The notes under the pieces were generated by a model. It worked only from the letters and a program-made list of their open reading frames with translations. It was not told the DNA's origin and did not search any database. Positions 52,189-61,314 of a stretch of DNA of 64,000 nucleotides are shown piece after piece (the first letter of the stretch is position 1; each line of letters starts with the position of its first letter). A program made the position numbers and the translations under genes. This DNA comes from Algoriphagus lutimaris (GTDB lineage Bacteria > Bacteroidota > Bacteroidia > Cytophagales > Cyclobacteriaceae): NCBI RefSeq assembly GCF_017051705.1, contig NZ_JAFIDJ010000001.1, positions 2,261,786 to 2,325,785 on the forward strand. Reading direction: 5' to 3'.

Positions 52189-54557
52189 TAAAAAACTACC
52201 TCAACCAAAGCCTGATTCCTCCAAACTTTAAGTTCTATTCTTCCTTTCCAAAGATTCCCTTTCTCCAGTTTTCTAAGTGTTAACACCTTGTCCACTGGCT
52301 CTCCCCAGCACTCCAGAATCACATCTCCCACTTGAAACACATTTTGATCTTCTTCTTTGGAAACTCCCAAAACCAGCACTCCCGAAATTTCATTGACCCC
52401 TGCAGCCGATTGTTCGCCCAAGGTCTCCATATTCTTGACCTTAAATCCTCGCCACTCTTCAATTTCAACTATTCCATCTAAGCGCTCTATAAACAAATCC
52501 GGTATTTTTGGTGAATCAGCCAAATCCTGAAGCTTCTTAGAGGCTACTCCAAACTGATCCATTGGAAAATTCTCAAAGCCAATTGACACTAGGACAGGAG
52601 ATCTTTCTTCTATCCTAAAATCTCCCTCCTTCGGATTTATAAAACCAAGGTCTCCATACTCCGCGCTTTGCTCCACTCCGAATTCCCTGCTTTTCATCAA
52701 ATCCATTTCCGAGGTGAAAAAATTCTCATCCACCTTATCTCCCCAAAAGGTTACCCCGATCTGCTTATGCGAAGTCATCACGATATTTCTGGCAAACACA
52801 TCATGGCTATTTTCAAACCAAACATGGGGATGGAAACCATTATTCAAGGTGATATTATTATATACGGTTCTATAAAACCCTTCCCGAAGTTTTATCCCGC
52901 CACTTAAGCACAGGTTATTATAAATCTCATAATTGCTGGACCCATCGTCCAGATCAATATCCCAACCATGATCACAATGGAATCGGTTATTTCGTATTAT
53001 GGTGGTTTTGATGGCATCCAACTTAATCCAATCCGGATGTCTCTCAACAAGCTCATTCATAGTTCCCCTATTAGGATGCCAAAAGCGTTCTCTTCCCCAA
53101 GAATTAAAGGCCCCATGATCCCCAGTCTCCATCACGGTGTTGAATACATCATTAAATTCAATGATATGCCCTCCCCAAGCACCATCTCCAATATTAATCC
53201 CCGCCCGGGGAACATTGTAAATGGTGTTGTGAATGATATTCAAATCCATCGCCATCTGAATCTGTAAACCGGCCACCTGTTTTTCAATCAATCCGATGTT
53301 CCGGATCAGGTTATCAGCCACTAGTGAATTAGCAGGATATTCCTCCGTTTTAGGACCTGGAATGGTATCCATTTCTTCTTCTGGAACAAATTCATGGTAG
53401 TTAAAAGAAGGTGAACGAACCGCATTTGGACTCCCTACAAAGCTGATTGCACTCCCTCCTATTTCTTCGATCAAATTCCCTCGGATGGAGGCTTTTCGGT
53501 TATAGTTGCTTACAAAAACCGCGTTCCCACCTAAATCCTGAAAAGTATTGTTTTCAAGGTGAATGTTTTCTGTCCCATCGAGCAGTATTGCGCCATTTCT
53601 GTAAATGGTCCAATCACTCCGCATCAATGGTTCTTCGGTCTTCATGAATGTAGGAGCAGTTTGGGTAAATAGAATATCCTTTATCTGGATATGATAAACA
53701 GGATTATCTACATTTCCTTTGAAAGAAATCAAGTTTTCTAGGACTCCAACTTCTACGAGTTCGATGTCTTTAATCGTTTGTCCCTCCTCTGGAAAATAAT
53801 ACAACAAGCCCTTTTCTCGATCCAAATACCATTCTTTGGGATTGTCCAATTCCTCGAAAATATTCTCTACAAATCGAAATTTGGGATGCAATCCACTTTC
53901 CCGGTTATTCTGCCAGCCTCCTTCATAAATCAGGCTATCCTTCCCGACCTTTCTGATTATTTCATAATGCATCCCTCCCCATCTTCCTTGATGCAGCGCA
54001 TGGATATATCCACCTTTTGGGTCTTTCCAACTTGCAATCCGTTCTTTGGACAAGGCATCTTCCGCATACCCATGGAAAGGAAGGGTTTCTGTCTGATAAT
54101 TGGGATAACGAGCGCGAATCTGCTTTTTCCCATTGATATAAAGGGAAGAAAAATCCAATCCTTTGGGAACTTTGGCCACCCACAAAGAGTCTTGGCTTTT
54201 CCATGTTAAGTCCAGCGATCTCCCTCCACTAATGATCACTTTCTCCCCTTTTTTTGCTTGAATCATATAGGGAAATTCCTCCGAACCGGATTCACTGACA
54301 TCAAAAACCAAAGGTTCTTCCAGGTAATAAGTTCCACCATTAATCAATAAGGAAACTCCCTCCTCTGGGTTTTCCGCTTTTAACTTTTTGACCTGTTCCT
54401 TAGCATGCAAAATACTGGCAAAAGGCAATGCTTCTGTCCCAGGATTGCTATCCTTCCCATCTGTAGCAACATAATATTGGGTTTGAGCAGTACTGAAAAA
54501 TTGAAAGGCAAAAAATAAAAAGATGACAAAAGATGCTTTGATTAAAATCGTTCTCAT
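52188..54557 (-). CDS. Secreted right-handed beta-helix protein with C-terminal PDZ domain
   Basis: A 789-residue exported protein (signal about 1-25, ending AQTQYYVATDGKDSNPGT, the usual pectate-lyase-like start). The parallel beta-helix spans about 25-640, with repeated turns such as NIHLENNTFQDLGGNAVFVSN and DLNIIHNTIYNVPRAGINIGDG. About residues 700-789 are a PDZ domain (GVLVLGVSKEEDQNVFQVGDVILECWGEPVDKVLTLRKL). Beta-helix proteins of this kind usually act on polysaccharides; active-site residues are not clear by eye. The upstream 24 codons are not signal-like, so the ATG at 54557 is chosen. Confidence 0.82.
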   Translation of the reverse strand: MRTILIKASFVIFLFFAFQFFSTAQTQYYVATDGKDSNPGTEALPFASILHAKEQVKKLKAENPEEGVSLLINGGTYYLEEPLVFDVSESGSEEFPYMIQAKKGEKVIISGGRSLDLTWKSQDSLWVAKVPKGLDFSSLYINGKKQIRARYPNYQTETLPFHGYAEDALSKERIASWKDPKGGYIHALHQGRWGGMHYEIIRKVGKDSLIYEGGWQNNRESGLHPKFRFVENIFEELDNPKEWYLDREKGLLYYFPEEGQTIKDIELVEVGVLENLISFKGNVDNPVYHIQIKDILFTQTAPTFMKTEEPLMRSDWTIYRNGAILLDGTENIHLENNTFQDLGGNAVFVSNYNRKASIRGNLIEEIGGSAISFVGSPNAVRSPSFNYHEFVPEEEMDTIPGPKTEEYPANSLVADNLIRNIGLIEKQVAGLQIQMAMDLNIIHNTIYNVPRAGINIGDGAWGGHIIEFNDVFNTVMETGDHGAFNSWGRERFWHPNRGTMNELVERHPDWIKLDAIKTTIIRNNRFHCDHGWDIDLDDGSSNYEIYNNLCLSGGIKLREGFYRTVYNNITLNNGFHPHVWFENSHDVFARNIVMTSHKQIGVTFWGDKVDENFFTSEMDLMKSREFGVEQSAEYGDLGFINPKEGDFRIEERSPVLVSIGFENFPMDQFGVASKKLQDLADSPKIPDLFIERLDGIVEIEEWRGFKVKNMETLGEQSAAGVNEISGVLVLGVSKEEDQNVFQVGDVILECWGEPVDKVLTLRKLEKGNLWKGRIELKVWRNQALVEVVF

Positions 54558-54733
54558 AGGGATTTGCTGAATACAGCGCAAAATATTTCGATTTACTCCG
54601 GCAGCAAAAAAATACAGAAGTACTTTCATTTATTAACTCCTTTTTTACTACTTCCCTTGAGTAAAGCAAGCTATTTAGTTTCCCATTTATTGAAAAATGA
54701 AGTAGATTTCAATGAATTTTAATAAATACTATT

Positions 54734-55579
54734 TTGAAGTTTTTTCTAACCCTTGCCATTTGTTGTATCTCCCTTTTCACTCAAGCCCAAACTGTTTGCT
54801 CATTGGAGAGCAGGGAAAAACTGGAATTGTTTCTGGAGAAGCTTGCCGATAGCAACCTCTCTGGGAAGAGTCCAAATGAACTGAATACCATGATTGGGCA
54901 ATGGTTTCTGGAAACTCCTTATGTAGAAAAAACTCTGGAAGTACCTGGGTCTGAACAATTGGTCATCAACCTGATGGGAGTGGATTGCACCACCTTTTTG
55001 GAGACAGTGGTTACTCTAACCAGATTGGCAGAAAGCAACGAATTCACCTTTGAAGCATTCGAGCAAAACCTGGAAGTGCTCCGCTACCGGGAAGGCAAAA
55101 ACCAAGGCTATCCTTCTCGCCTTCACTATTTTTCGGATTGGATTTTTGACAACCAGCAAAAGGGAATTATTGCCGACGTGACAGAGAAAGTGGGAGGTGT
55201 CCCATATCCTAATCAGCCCACCTTTATGTCTGAAAATCCTCAATTTTATCCTCAGTTAAGTGATTCTAAAAACTTGGATGAAATCAAAATCACGGAAGGC
55301 ATGATTCAGAAAAGGGGGTATTATTTTATTCCAAAAACCGATATCAGCAGCTTAGAGAAGAATATCCAATCAGGGGATCTGATCGCCATCACGACTTCCA
55401 TGCCTAACCTGGACATTGTCCACACCGGTTTTGCTATTGAGAAAAATGGTAGAATCCATTTGCTTCATGCCAGCTCCAAAAACAAAGAAGTGGAGATATC
55501 TGAAAAACCCCTTAGCGACTACTTGGCGGAGAATAAATCCCAATCAGGGATCATAGTAGCAAGATTGGTAACCCCATAA
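54734..55579 (+). CDS. DUF1460 N-acetylmuramoyl-L-alanine amidase-like protein (TTG start)
   Basis: A 281-residue exported protein with signal MKFFLTLAICCISLFTQAQ. VINLMGVDCTTFLETVVTLTRLA carries the nucleophile Cys85 of DUF1460, an NlpC/P60-like fold; IVHTGFAI and LLHASSKNKEV supply the His and a supporting residue. The frame has a stop 21 bases upstream and no ATG, so TTG at 54734 is the start. Divergent from the beta-helix gene. Confidence 0.85.
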   Translation: MKFFLTLAICCISLFTQAQTVCSLESREKLELFLEKLADSNLSGKSPNELNTMIGQWFLETPYVEKTLEVPGSEQLVINLMGVDCTTFLETVVTLTRLAESNEFTFEAFEQNLEVLRYREGKNQGYPSRLHYFSDWIFDNQQKGIIADVTEKVGGVPYPNQPTFMSENPQFYPQLSDSKNLDEIKITEGMIQKRGYYFIPKTDISSLEKNIQSGDLIAITTSMPNLDIVHTGFAIEKNGRIHLLHASSKNKEVEISEKPLSDYLAENKSQSGIIVARLVTP

Positions 55580-55812
55580 AAAAGCCCTCCCCTCTGAGAA
55601 AATCCCATGCAGGTAGAGGCATGAAAAAAGGAATATATGTTCTAAAAATCTCATCCAATTTGGAGTTCCTGACTTCAAAATTACTGGTTCAATAAATGAG
55701 TTTTTACTTATGAAATCCTTTACTAAAATCCATAAAAAGAATTTCGTCTCGGCCCACAAAAAAATTTAACTCTTAGTCATCTAGGACTGAAATCTTCGAT
55801 AACTCCTTAATT

Positions 55813-55862
55813 ATAAACGCATTACAAAACATTTATTCGCATTACTTTATAGCGTTTATTCG
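55813..55862. promoter_or_regulatory. Repeat cluster upstream of amtB
   Basis: CGCATTAC occurs at 55818-55825 and 55838-55845, exactly 20 bases apart; TTTATTCG at 55832-55839 and 55855-55862; ATAAACGC (55813-55820) is the reverse complement of GCGTTTAT (55852-55859). The spacing suggests a regulator binding on one face of the helix. Confidence 0.4.
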
Positions 55863-55864
55863 AT

Positions 55865-55928
55865 AAATAATGGTTTTTAATTCTGTATTCATCAATTTAT
55901 TCAGAATAAAAAATTAAAACCATTATTT
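55865..55928 (+). promoter_or_regulatory. Large inverted repeat in the amtB leader
   Basis: aaataatgg...attctg (55865-55885) pairs with cagaat...ccattattt (55902-55928) and is followed by T at 55926-55930. It ends 7 bases before the amtB ATG, so it may act as an attenuator or block ribosome access. Confidence 0.45.
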
Positions 55929-55935
55929 TTGATCC

Positions 55936-57279
55936 ATGAATAAAACAGGTATGAAGTTCAAGTGGAAACTTGCCTTCTTGATTACAATTGCAGCACCGGT
56001 ACTGGGTTTATTTTGGAAGCATGCCGGCCCGGTATTAGAAAATTTCGGAACAGCAGAGGACTTAATATTTGCAGACATCGCCTGGCTTTTGACGGCCTCC
56101 TGTCTGGTACTATTGATGACCCCGGGTCTCTCCTTATTTTATGGGGGAATGGTAGGTAAGAAAAACCTGATTTCTACCATGCTTCAAAGCTTTATTTCTC
56201 TAGGAGTCGTGACGATGCTCTGGGTGGTCGTAGGATTTAGCCTTGCTTTTGGGGATCCAATCGGCATTACTATTGGAGGGGACACCTATGGAATCATTGG
56301 AAACCCTTTCCAATATTTATTCTTTGATCAAGTAGCCGAATTACCTCATAAAGCGTTAGGGAGCACCATTCCTTTTATCCTTTTTGCTTTGTTTCAAATG
56401 AAGTTTGCTGTGATAACCCCGGCAATTATCACAGGATCTTTTGCGGAACGAGTAAGATTTATTGGGTATCTTTTCTTTATAGGTATCTTCTGTATCTTCG
56501 TATATGCTCCACTTTGTCATATGGTTTGGCATCCAAATGGACTCATCGGCTCCTATTTTGGCGTGTTGGATTTTGCCGGAGGTACTGTCGTGCATATCAG
56601 CGCAGGGATGGCATCTTTGGCTGGAGCATTATTCTTAGGTAAAAGAAACAAACCCAGTCATGAACCTTCCAACATCACTTATGTTTTGCTTGGAACTGGA
56701 ATGCTTTGGTTTGGATGGTTTGGTTTCAATGCAGGTTCCTCCTTTGGAGCGAATGGAACTGCAGCCATTGCATTTGCAACGACGACCATTAGTTCCGCAA
56801 CTGCGATGATGACCTGGGTTTTATTTGACAGAATTCAGGGAAGGAAGATTTCAGCATTACAGGCTTGTATCGGTGCTGTGGTAGGCTTGGTCGTCATTAC
56901 CCCTGCTGCAGGTTACATCACTGTACCAGAAAGCTTCTTCTTCGGAGCAGTAGGTGCAATCGTTTCAAATCTTGCTATGAATGCAAAATTCCTAAAGAAA
57001 ATTGATGACACTTTGGATGTCTTCGCCTGCCATGGGATTGGAGGAATTATGGGAATGATTCTCACTGCCATTTTTGCTGGAAAAGAAGGTTCCAGCTTAC
57101 TCCATGGCGGAATCGGAGTGTTTGCTTCTCACATGGTAGTTTTAATTGGAGTATGTATTTTCTCCTTTGGAATGGGCTATTTGATTTTCTATGTGCTCAA
57201 TAAATTTATCACACTTCGTGTCCGAGAGGAATATGAGGAAATAGGTCTGGATATTTCCCAACATGGCGAGTCGATCTAA
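55936..57279 (+). CDS. amtB: Ammonium transporter
   Basis: A 447-residue membrane protein of the Amt/Rh family with about eleven segments. DIAWLLTASCLVLLMTPGLSLFYGGMVGKKN (family signature), the pore-lining twin His in TVVHISAGMASLAGALFLG and FACHGIGGIMG, and FGWFGFNAGSSFGANGTAAIA are clear. It imports ammonium. No glnK lies next to it, unlike in many bacteria. The leader carries repeats and a hairpin; a strong terminator follows. Confidence 0.95.
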   Translation: MNKTGMKFKWKLAFLITIAAPVLGLFWKHAGPVLENFGTAEDLIFADIAWLLTASCLVLLMTPGLSLFYGGMVGKKNLISTMLQSFISLGVVTMLWVVVGFSLAFGDPIGITIGGDTYGIIGNPFQYLFFDQVAELPHKALGSTIPFILFALFQMKFAVITPAIITGSFAERVRFIGYLFFIGIFCIFVYAPLCHMVWHPNGLIGSYFGVLDFAGGTVVHISAGMASLAGALFLGKRNKPSHEPSNITYVLLGTGMLWFGWFGFNAGSSFGANGTAAIAFATTTISSATAMMTWVLFDRIQGRKISALQACIGAVVGLVVITPAAGYITVPESFFFGAVGAIVSNLAMNAKFLKKIDDTLDVFACHGIGGIMGMILTAIFAGKEGSSLLHGGIGVFASHMVVLIGVCIFSFGMGYLIFYVLNKFITLRVREEYEEIGLDISQHGESI

Positions 57280-57296
57280 CAGATAGAAAGTCTTAA

Positions 57297-57332
57297 AAAA
57301 AGTGCCTCAAACATCCTATGAGGCACTTTTTT
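57297..57332 (+). terminator. Intrinsic terminator of amtB
   Basis: Stem aaagtgcctca / tgaggcacttt (57299-57309 and 57319-57329), 9-base loop, T run; preceded by A so that it may also serve the convergent cupin gene. Confidence 0.9.
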
Positions 57333-57363
57333 TATTTAAATTATTTTACAAATTACACAAATA

Positions 57364-57858
57364 TTACCTTCCAAAATCATCCTGAAGGCGAACAATATCA
57401 TCTTCATCTGATGGATTTCCTGCATCTGTATGTTGCCAGATTTCGGCCACCACTCCCCAATCCTTCAAGCCAATTAAGCGATGACGTTCTCCTTGTTGAA
57501 GCTTGATTTTATCTCCTTTTGATAAATTCTTGATTTCGCTTTCTTCATCCGTCAAACTCGTCGCCACAGCTACTTCCCCTTCAATACATCTCCAAATTTC
57601 AGCTCTTCGGAAATGATATTGCCAGCTCAATCTTTTTTCAGGAGCTACCAACAATATTTTTGGACTCAGTTTTTCTGAAATCTTCAAGGCTTCAAAATTC
57701 TCCTCTGGAAAAAATTCTTTGGCAAATTGTGCTGCTTGAGATTCGTCAATTACTAAAAATCCACCCCAAGGTCTTTCTCTATCCTCTTTTACAATGGTAA
57801 AACCTAATTGGGCCATTAAGCTCTCTGCTTTTTCAAAAACTTCTTTTTTTACTTTCAT
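57364..57858 (-). CDS. Cupin, mannose-6-phosphate isomerase type II-like
   Basis: A 164-residue protein. RPWGGFLVIDE at the start and SPKILLVAPEKRLSWQYHFRRAEIWRCIEGEVAVA (metal site) with LQQGERHRLIGLKDWGVVAEIWQH form the cupin of type II phosphomannose isomerases, without the nucleotidyltransferase part. Cytoplasmic. Whether it isomerises mannose-6-phosphate or another sugar phosphate is unknown. Confidence 0.82.
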   Translation of the reverse strand: MKVKKEVFEKAESLMAQLGFTIVKEDRERPWGGFLVIDESQAAQFAKEFFPEENFEALKISEKLSPKILLVAPEKRLSWQYHFRRAEIWRCIEGEVAVATSLTDEESEIKNLSKGDKIKLQQGERHRLIGLKDWGVVAEIWQHTDAGNPSDEDDIVRLQDDFGR

Positions 57859-58264
57859 TCAATTATTGATTTTCTATAAATCACCTATTTTTTAAATTTC
57901 AACCGATTTCTAAAGGAGTCACTCATCTCTTTCTACAGTTACCTAACACCTCTAAATCTCCGTTTAATCACCAATTCACTTACCAACACTAACTCGATTC
58001 AGTTTTAAAAATCATTTATTAATCCTAAAAAAATTGGATCAAGAGAATCGGAAAAGCAAGTGGCTACTTACTGGAAGTTTTTGAATTTCTTTGGTTGATG
58101 CCCACTAAGATCGTATATCCATCGATTAAATTCAAAAGGATTACTCACCAAATATGTAAGAATTTAAGGTGAATTCTGTATCTCAAGGGATTTCATATTA
58201 TCTTCCCATTTCTTCATTAGCTAAAAAGAACTCTTTTGATTTTTCACTTTTGATAATGAAAAGC

Positions 58265-58282
58265 TAACCATTAATTAACCAT
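58265..58282 (+). promoter_or_regulatory. PhoB-box-like direct repeat
   Basis: TAACCAT-TAAT-TAACCAT: two identical 7-mers separated by 4 AT bases, the geometry of PhoB boxes (7-4-7), 43 bases before the phospholipase C ATG. The sequence differs from the E. coli box. Confidence 0.5.
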
Positions 58283-58290
58283 TTATTTCT

Positions 58291-58306
58291 CGCCTTAAAT
58301 CAGGCG
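58291..58306. promoter_or_regulatory. Small palindrome before phospholipase C
   Basis: CGCCT-taaatc-AGGCG ends 18 bases before the ATG; candidate operator or leader hairpin. Confidence 0.35.
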
Positions 58307-58324
58307 CCCAAGTAATTTTCCACC

Positions 58325-60832
58325 ATGAAAGAATCAAGGAGAGAATTTCTCAAGAAGACGGCTCTATTGAGTGGAGCTGCGGGACTTTGGCAAGTATTAC
58401 CAAGTTCTATCGAAAAAGCATTAGCAATCAGTCCGGACCCAGGAACTACTTTTGAAGATGCTGAACATGTGGTCATGCTAATGCAGGAAAATCGATCTTT
58501 TGATCATTGTTTTGGTACACTTCGAGGGGTAAGAGGCTTCAATGACCCTAGAGCCATTTCCATTCCCGGAAAACTTCCTGTATGGATGCAAGCCGATAAT
58601 CAAGGCACCCACTTCCCTCCTTTCCGTTTGGATATTCAGGCTACTAAAGCCACTTGGATGCGTGATATCCCCCATTCTTGGGAGGACCAAGTAGATGCCA
58701 GAAACGATGGCAAATACAATGGTTGGATTGAAGCCAAAAGACCGGGGAGGGAAGAATTTAAAGAGGTCCCTTTAACCATGGGCTATTACACCAGAGAGGA
58801 TATCCCATTCTACTATGCATTGGCAGATGCCTTTACCGTTTTTGACCAGCATTTTTGTGCAGCATTGACTGGAACTACAACGAATAGAAGTTATTTCTGG
58901 ACTGGAAAAACCCATGGAGAGAAAGGAGATAAAGCCAAGGTTAGAAATGGAGAAGCCACCTACAGTAAAGAAGTAAATTGGACTACTTTTCCAGAAAGGC
59001 TAGAACAACTGGGAATCTCCTGGAAAGTATATCAAAATGAAATAAGCATTCCTTCCTTAGTAGAGGATTCCTCTTTATTGGCCAATTTCACCGACAATAA
59101 CTTGGAATGGTTTTCCCAATACCATGTGTTTTTCAGCCCTGGATATTACCAGTTTCTGGAGAAGCAACAACCGATCATTGAACAGGAATTAAGCAATTTT
59201 GAAAAGCATGGAATTCCTGAAGGTGCGAAGGAAGGTTATTTGGAAGAAATTGAGAAAAAGCGAGAAGAGCTGAAAACGATAAAGGAACACTTGGTCAAAT
59301 ACCATCCAGACAATTTTGAAAAGCTTTCTGAGTTTGAAAAAAGTATCCATCGAAAGGCATTTGCCAGAAATACAGGAGACAAGGATTTTCAAAAAATTGA
59401 ACGGATCAATTATTCGGAAAATGGAGAAGATCGAACCGTTTCAGTTCCTAAAGGTGATATCCTCTATCAATTCAGAAAAGATGTGAAAGAGGGGAATTTA
59501 CCTGCTGTTACCTGGCTGGTTGCCCCTCAAAAATTCTCTGATCACCCCAGTGCTCCATGGTATGGTGCTTGGTATGTATCTGAAGTAATGGACATCCTGA
59601 CCCAGGATCCTGAGGTCTGGAAAAAGACCATCTTTATTCTAAACTACGATGAAAATGACGGCTATTTTGATCATCAGCCTCCCTTTGTTGTTCCTGACCC
59701 AAAGAATCCAGAAGAAGGAATTATTTCAGATGGAGTGAGCACAGAGGGAGAATATGTCTATAAAGAAGAGGAGGCAAAAGCGGGATTTAAGGAGGAAGAT
59801 TGCAGAAGCAGCCCGGTAGGCTTAGGGTATAGAGTACCCCTTATTGTTGCTTCTCCATGGTCTCGAGGTGGCTATGTTAATTCTCAGGTATCAGACATTA
59901 CCTCCACCATCCAGTTTTTGGAGAAATTCCTAAGCAAAAAGTCAGGTAAAAAAGTCGAAGAGCCGAACATTTCAGGTTGGAGACGTATGGTTTCCGGGGA
60001 TTTGACTTCCGCTTTTAGACCCTATCATGGGGAACCACTAGAAAAGTTAAAGCCCATTGATCGAAATGAGTTTATGACACAAATTCATAAAGCTCAATTC
60101 AAGGCATTACCAGATAATTTTATGGCTATTCCTGCTTCAGAAGCAAAAAAATGGGATACCGCTCGATTACAAAAAGAAGGAAGTCTTCCTGCTCAGGAAA
60201 AAGGAAATAGACCTTCCAATCCTTTAAATTATGATCTTCGGGTCAATGGACATCTCAGCTCTGATAAAAAGGCTTTTCAGATTAGCTTTGAAGCGTCTCA
60301 TGAACTATTTGGAGAAAATTCCTGGGGCGCCCCTTTTCAAGTATATGCGCCAGGAAAATTCAGAAGCAAGGATTCCAAAAATTGGGAGGAAGCAAGAGTT
60401 TGGCACTTTGCAGTGAAAGCTGGTGACAAATTGGAATATGTTTGGCCTTTGACTGATTTTGAAGGCGCAAAATTCCACCTCAGAGTTTATGGACCCAATG
60501 GATTTTACAGAGAATATCAAGGATCCTCGTCTTCATCCATTGTAGAAATTGACATGCAACCCATTCAAATGGGTGGATCGATCAGTAGATCAGTGAACTT
60601 AAAATTGACCAGTCACTTAGGTCCTTCTGCCATTCAAATCGTAGAAAATAATTATCGAGAAGGAAATTATTCAATCTCATTGGCAAACGGAAAATCAATC
60701 CTCAAAGAATTAAATTTTGAATCTTCACAAGGATGGTATGATTTCACAGTTAAAGCTGATGGGCTGGAAAGCTCCTTTGCAGGAAGGCTGGAAAATGGAG
60801 AAGACAGTATATCGGATCCATTACTTTCCTAA
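58325..60832 (+). CDS. plcN: Phosphocholine-specific phospholipase C (Tat-exported, non-haemolytic type)
   Basis: An 835-residue exported enzyme. The Tat signal is SRREFLKKTALLSGAAGLWQV. The phosphoesterase domain (about 40-540) has MLMQENRSFDHCFGTLRGVRGFNDP, DAFTVFDQHFCAALTGTTTNR (catalytic Thr region), LNYDENDGYFDHQPP and GYRVPLIVASPWSRGG, as in acid-phosphatase-like PLCs. Two DUF756 domains follow (about 635-720 and 735-815). It cleaves phosphatidylcholine-type lipids and may release phosphate during starvation. A PhoB-like repeat stands 43 bases upstream. Confidence 0.93.
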   Translation: MKESRREFLKKTALLSGAAGLWQVLPSSIEKALAISPDPGTTFEDAEHVVMLMQENRSFDHCFGTLRGVRGFNDPRAISIPGKLPVWMQADNQGTHFPPFRLDIQATKATWMRDIPHSWEDQVDARNDGKYNGWIEAKRPGREEFKEVPLTMGYYTREDIPFYYALADAFTVFDQHFCAALTGTTTNRSYFWTGKTHGEKGDKAKVRNGEATYSKEVNWTTFPERLEQLGISWKVYQNEISIPSLVEDSSLLANFTDNNLEWFSQYHVFFSPGYYQFLEKQQPIIEQELSNFEKHGIPEGAKEGYLEEIEKKREELKTIKEHLVKYHPDNFEKLSEFEKSIHRKAFARNTGDKDFQKIERINYSENGEDRTVSVPKGDILYQFRKDVKEGNLPAVTWLVAPQKFSDHPSAPWYGAWYVSEVMDILTQDPEVWKKTIFILNYDENDGYFDHQPPFVVPDPKNPEEGIISDGVSTEGEYVYKEEEAKAGFKEEDCRSSPVGLGYRVPLIVASPWSRGGYVNSQVSDITSTIQFLEKFLSKKSGKKVEEPNISGWRRMVSGDLTSAFRPYHGEPLEKLKPIDRNEFMTQIHKAQFKALPDNFMAIPASEAKKWDTARLQKEGSLPAQEKGNRPSNPLNYDLRVNGHLSSDKKAFQISFEASHELFGENSWGAPFQVYAPGKFRSKDSKNWEEARVWHFAVKAGDKLEYVWPLTDFEGAKFHLRVYGPNGFYREYQGSSSSSIVEIDMQPIQMGGSISRSVNLKLTSHLGPSAIQIVENNYREGNYSISLANGKSILKELNFESSQGWYDFTVKADGLESSFAGRLENGEDSISDPLLS

Positions 60833-60870
60833 TTTGAAAACCACCAACCCTACCCCTAAAACCTGGTGAG

Positions 60871-60899
60871 TCATGAGGCTTTTTTTAATTGCCTCATGA
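60871..60899 (+). terminator. Weak hairpin after phospholipase C
   Basis: tcatgaggc / gcctcatga (60871-60879, 60891-60899) with a T-rich loop. The T run is inside the loop and not after it, so this may be an RNA stability element instead of a true terminator. Confidence 0.45.
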
Positions 60900-60923
60900 T
60901 TCTTTAATCTAGGGATTGATTTT

Positions 60924-60931
60924 TACATTTG
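60924..60931 (+). promoter_or_regulatory. -7 box TACATTTG five bases before the DUF6660 start
   Basis: Matches TAnnTTTG of Bacteroidota promoters; transcription would begin at or next to the ATG at 60936. No clear -33 TTTG is present. Confidence 0.35.
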
Positions 60932-60935
60932 AAGA

Positions 60936-61268
60936 ATGAAGGTTTTATCGGTTTTAATCGCTCTGTTCTCTTTTTGGCTGACGGGAATGCCTTGTTGCAG
61001 CGTGGAAAATAGCTGTGATACTACCGAGGTTAACCCAGAGTCAGTCTTTGGCTCAGAGGAAGACTGCGAGGATCATCTACCTTGTTCCCCATTCTATTCC
61101 TGTGGAACCTGTACTGGATTTTCCACAGAAAAATTCTCCTTCACAATACTTCCCATTTCCGAAGAAATCAAATCCGAACCCATCCATTTTTGGAAAGCTC
61201 TTATTTCGGAGCAACATAGCATGAGAATCGTAAAGCCACCGGGAGATCCAATCTCCTTACTCGCCTAG
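60936..61268 (+). CDS. DUF6660-like small Cys-rich exported protein
   Basis: A 110-residue protein with a signal peptide (MKVLSVLIALFSFWLTGMPC) followed by about eight Cys: CCSVENSC, EDCEDHLPCSPFYSCGTCTGF. Proteins of this shape are known just upstream of TonB receptor genes in Bacteroidota (DUF6660). Cys spacing suggests disulfides or metal binding in the periplasm. 46 bases before the receptor gene. Confidence 0.7.
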   Translation: MKVLSVLIALFSFWLTGMPCCSVENSCDTTEVNPESVFGSEEDCEDHLPCSPFYSCGTCTGFSTEKFSFTILPISEEIKSEPIHFWKALISEQHSMRIVKPPGDPISLLA

Positions 61269-61314
61269 CTCAAATGGAGCTCTTCTCGTCTAGTTACCAT
61301 TCGATCAATCAATC

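Larger units (their letters stand above)
57859..58324. other. Non-coding region, 466 bases, upstream of phospholipase C
   Basis: Contains the TAACCAT direct repeat (58265-58282) and a CGCCT/AGGCG hairpin (58291-58306) close to the phospholipase start; the remaining ~400 bases show no coding frame, RNA structure or repeat I can support. Confidence 0.65.
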
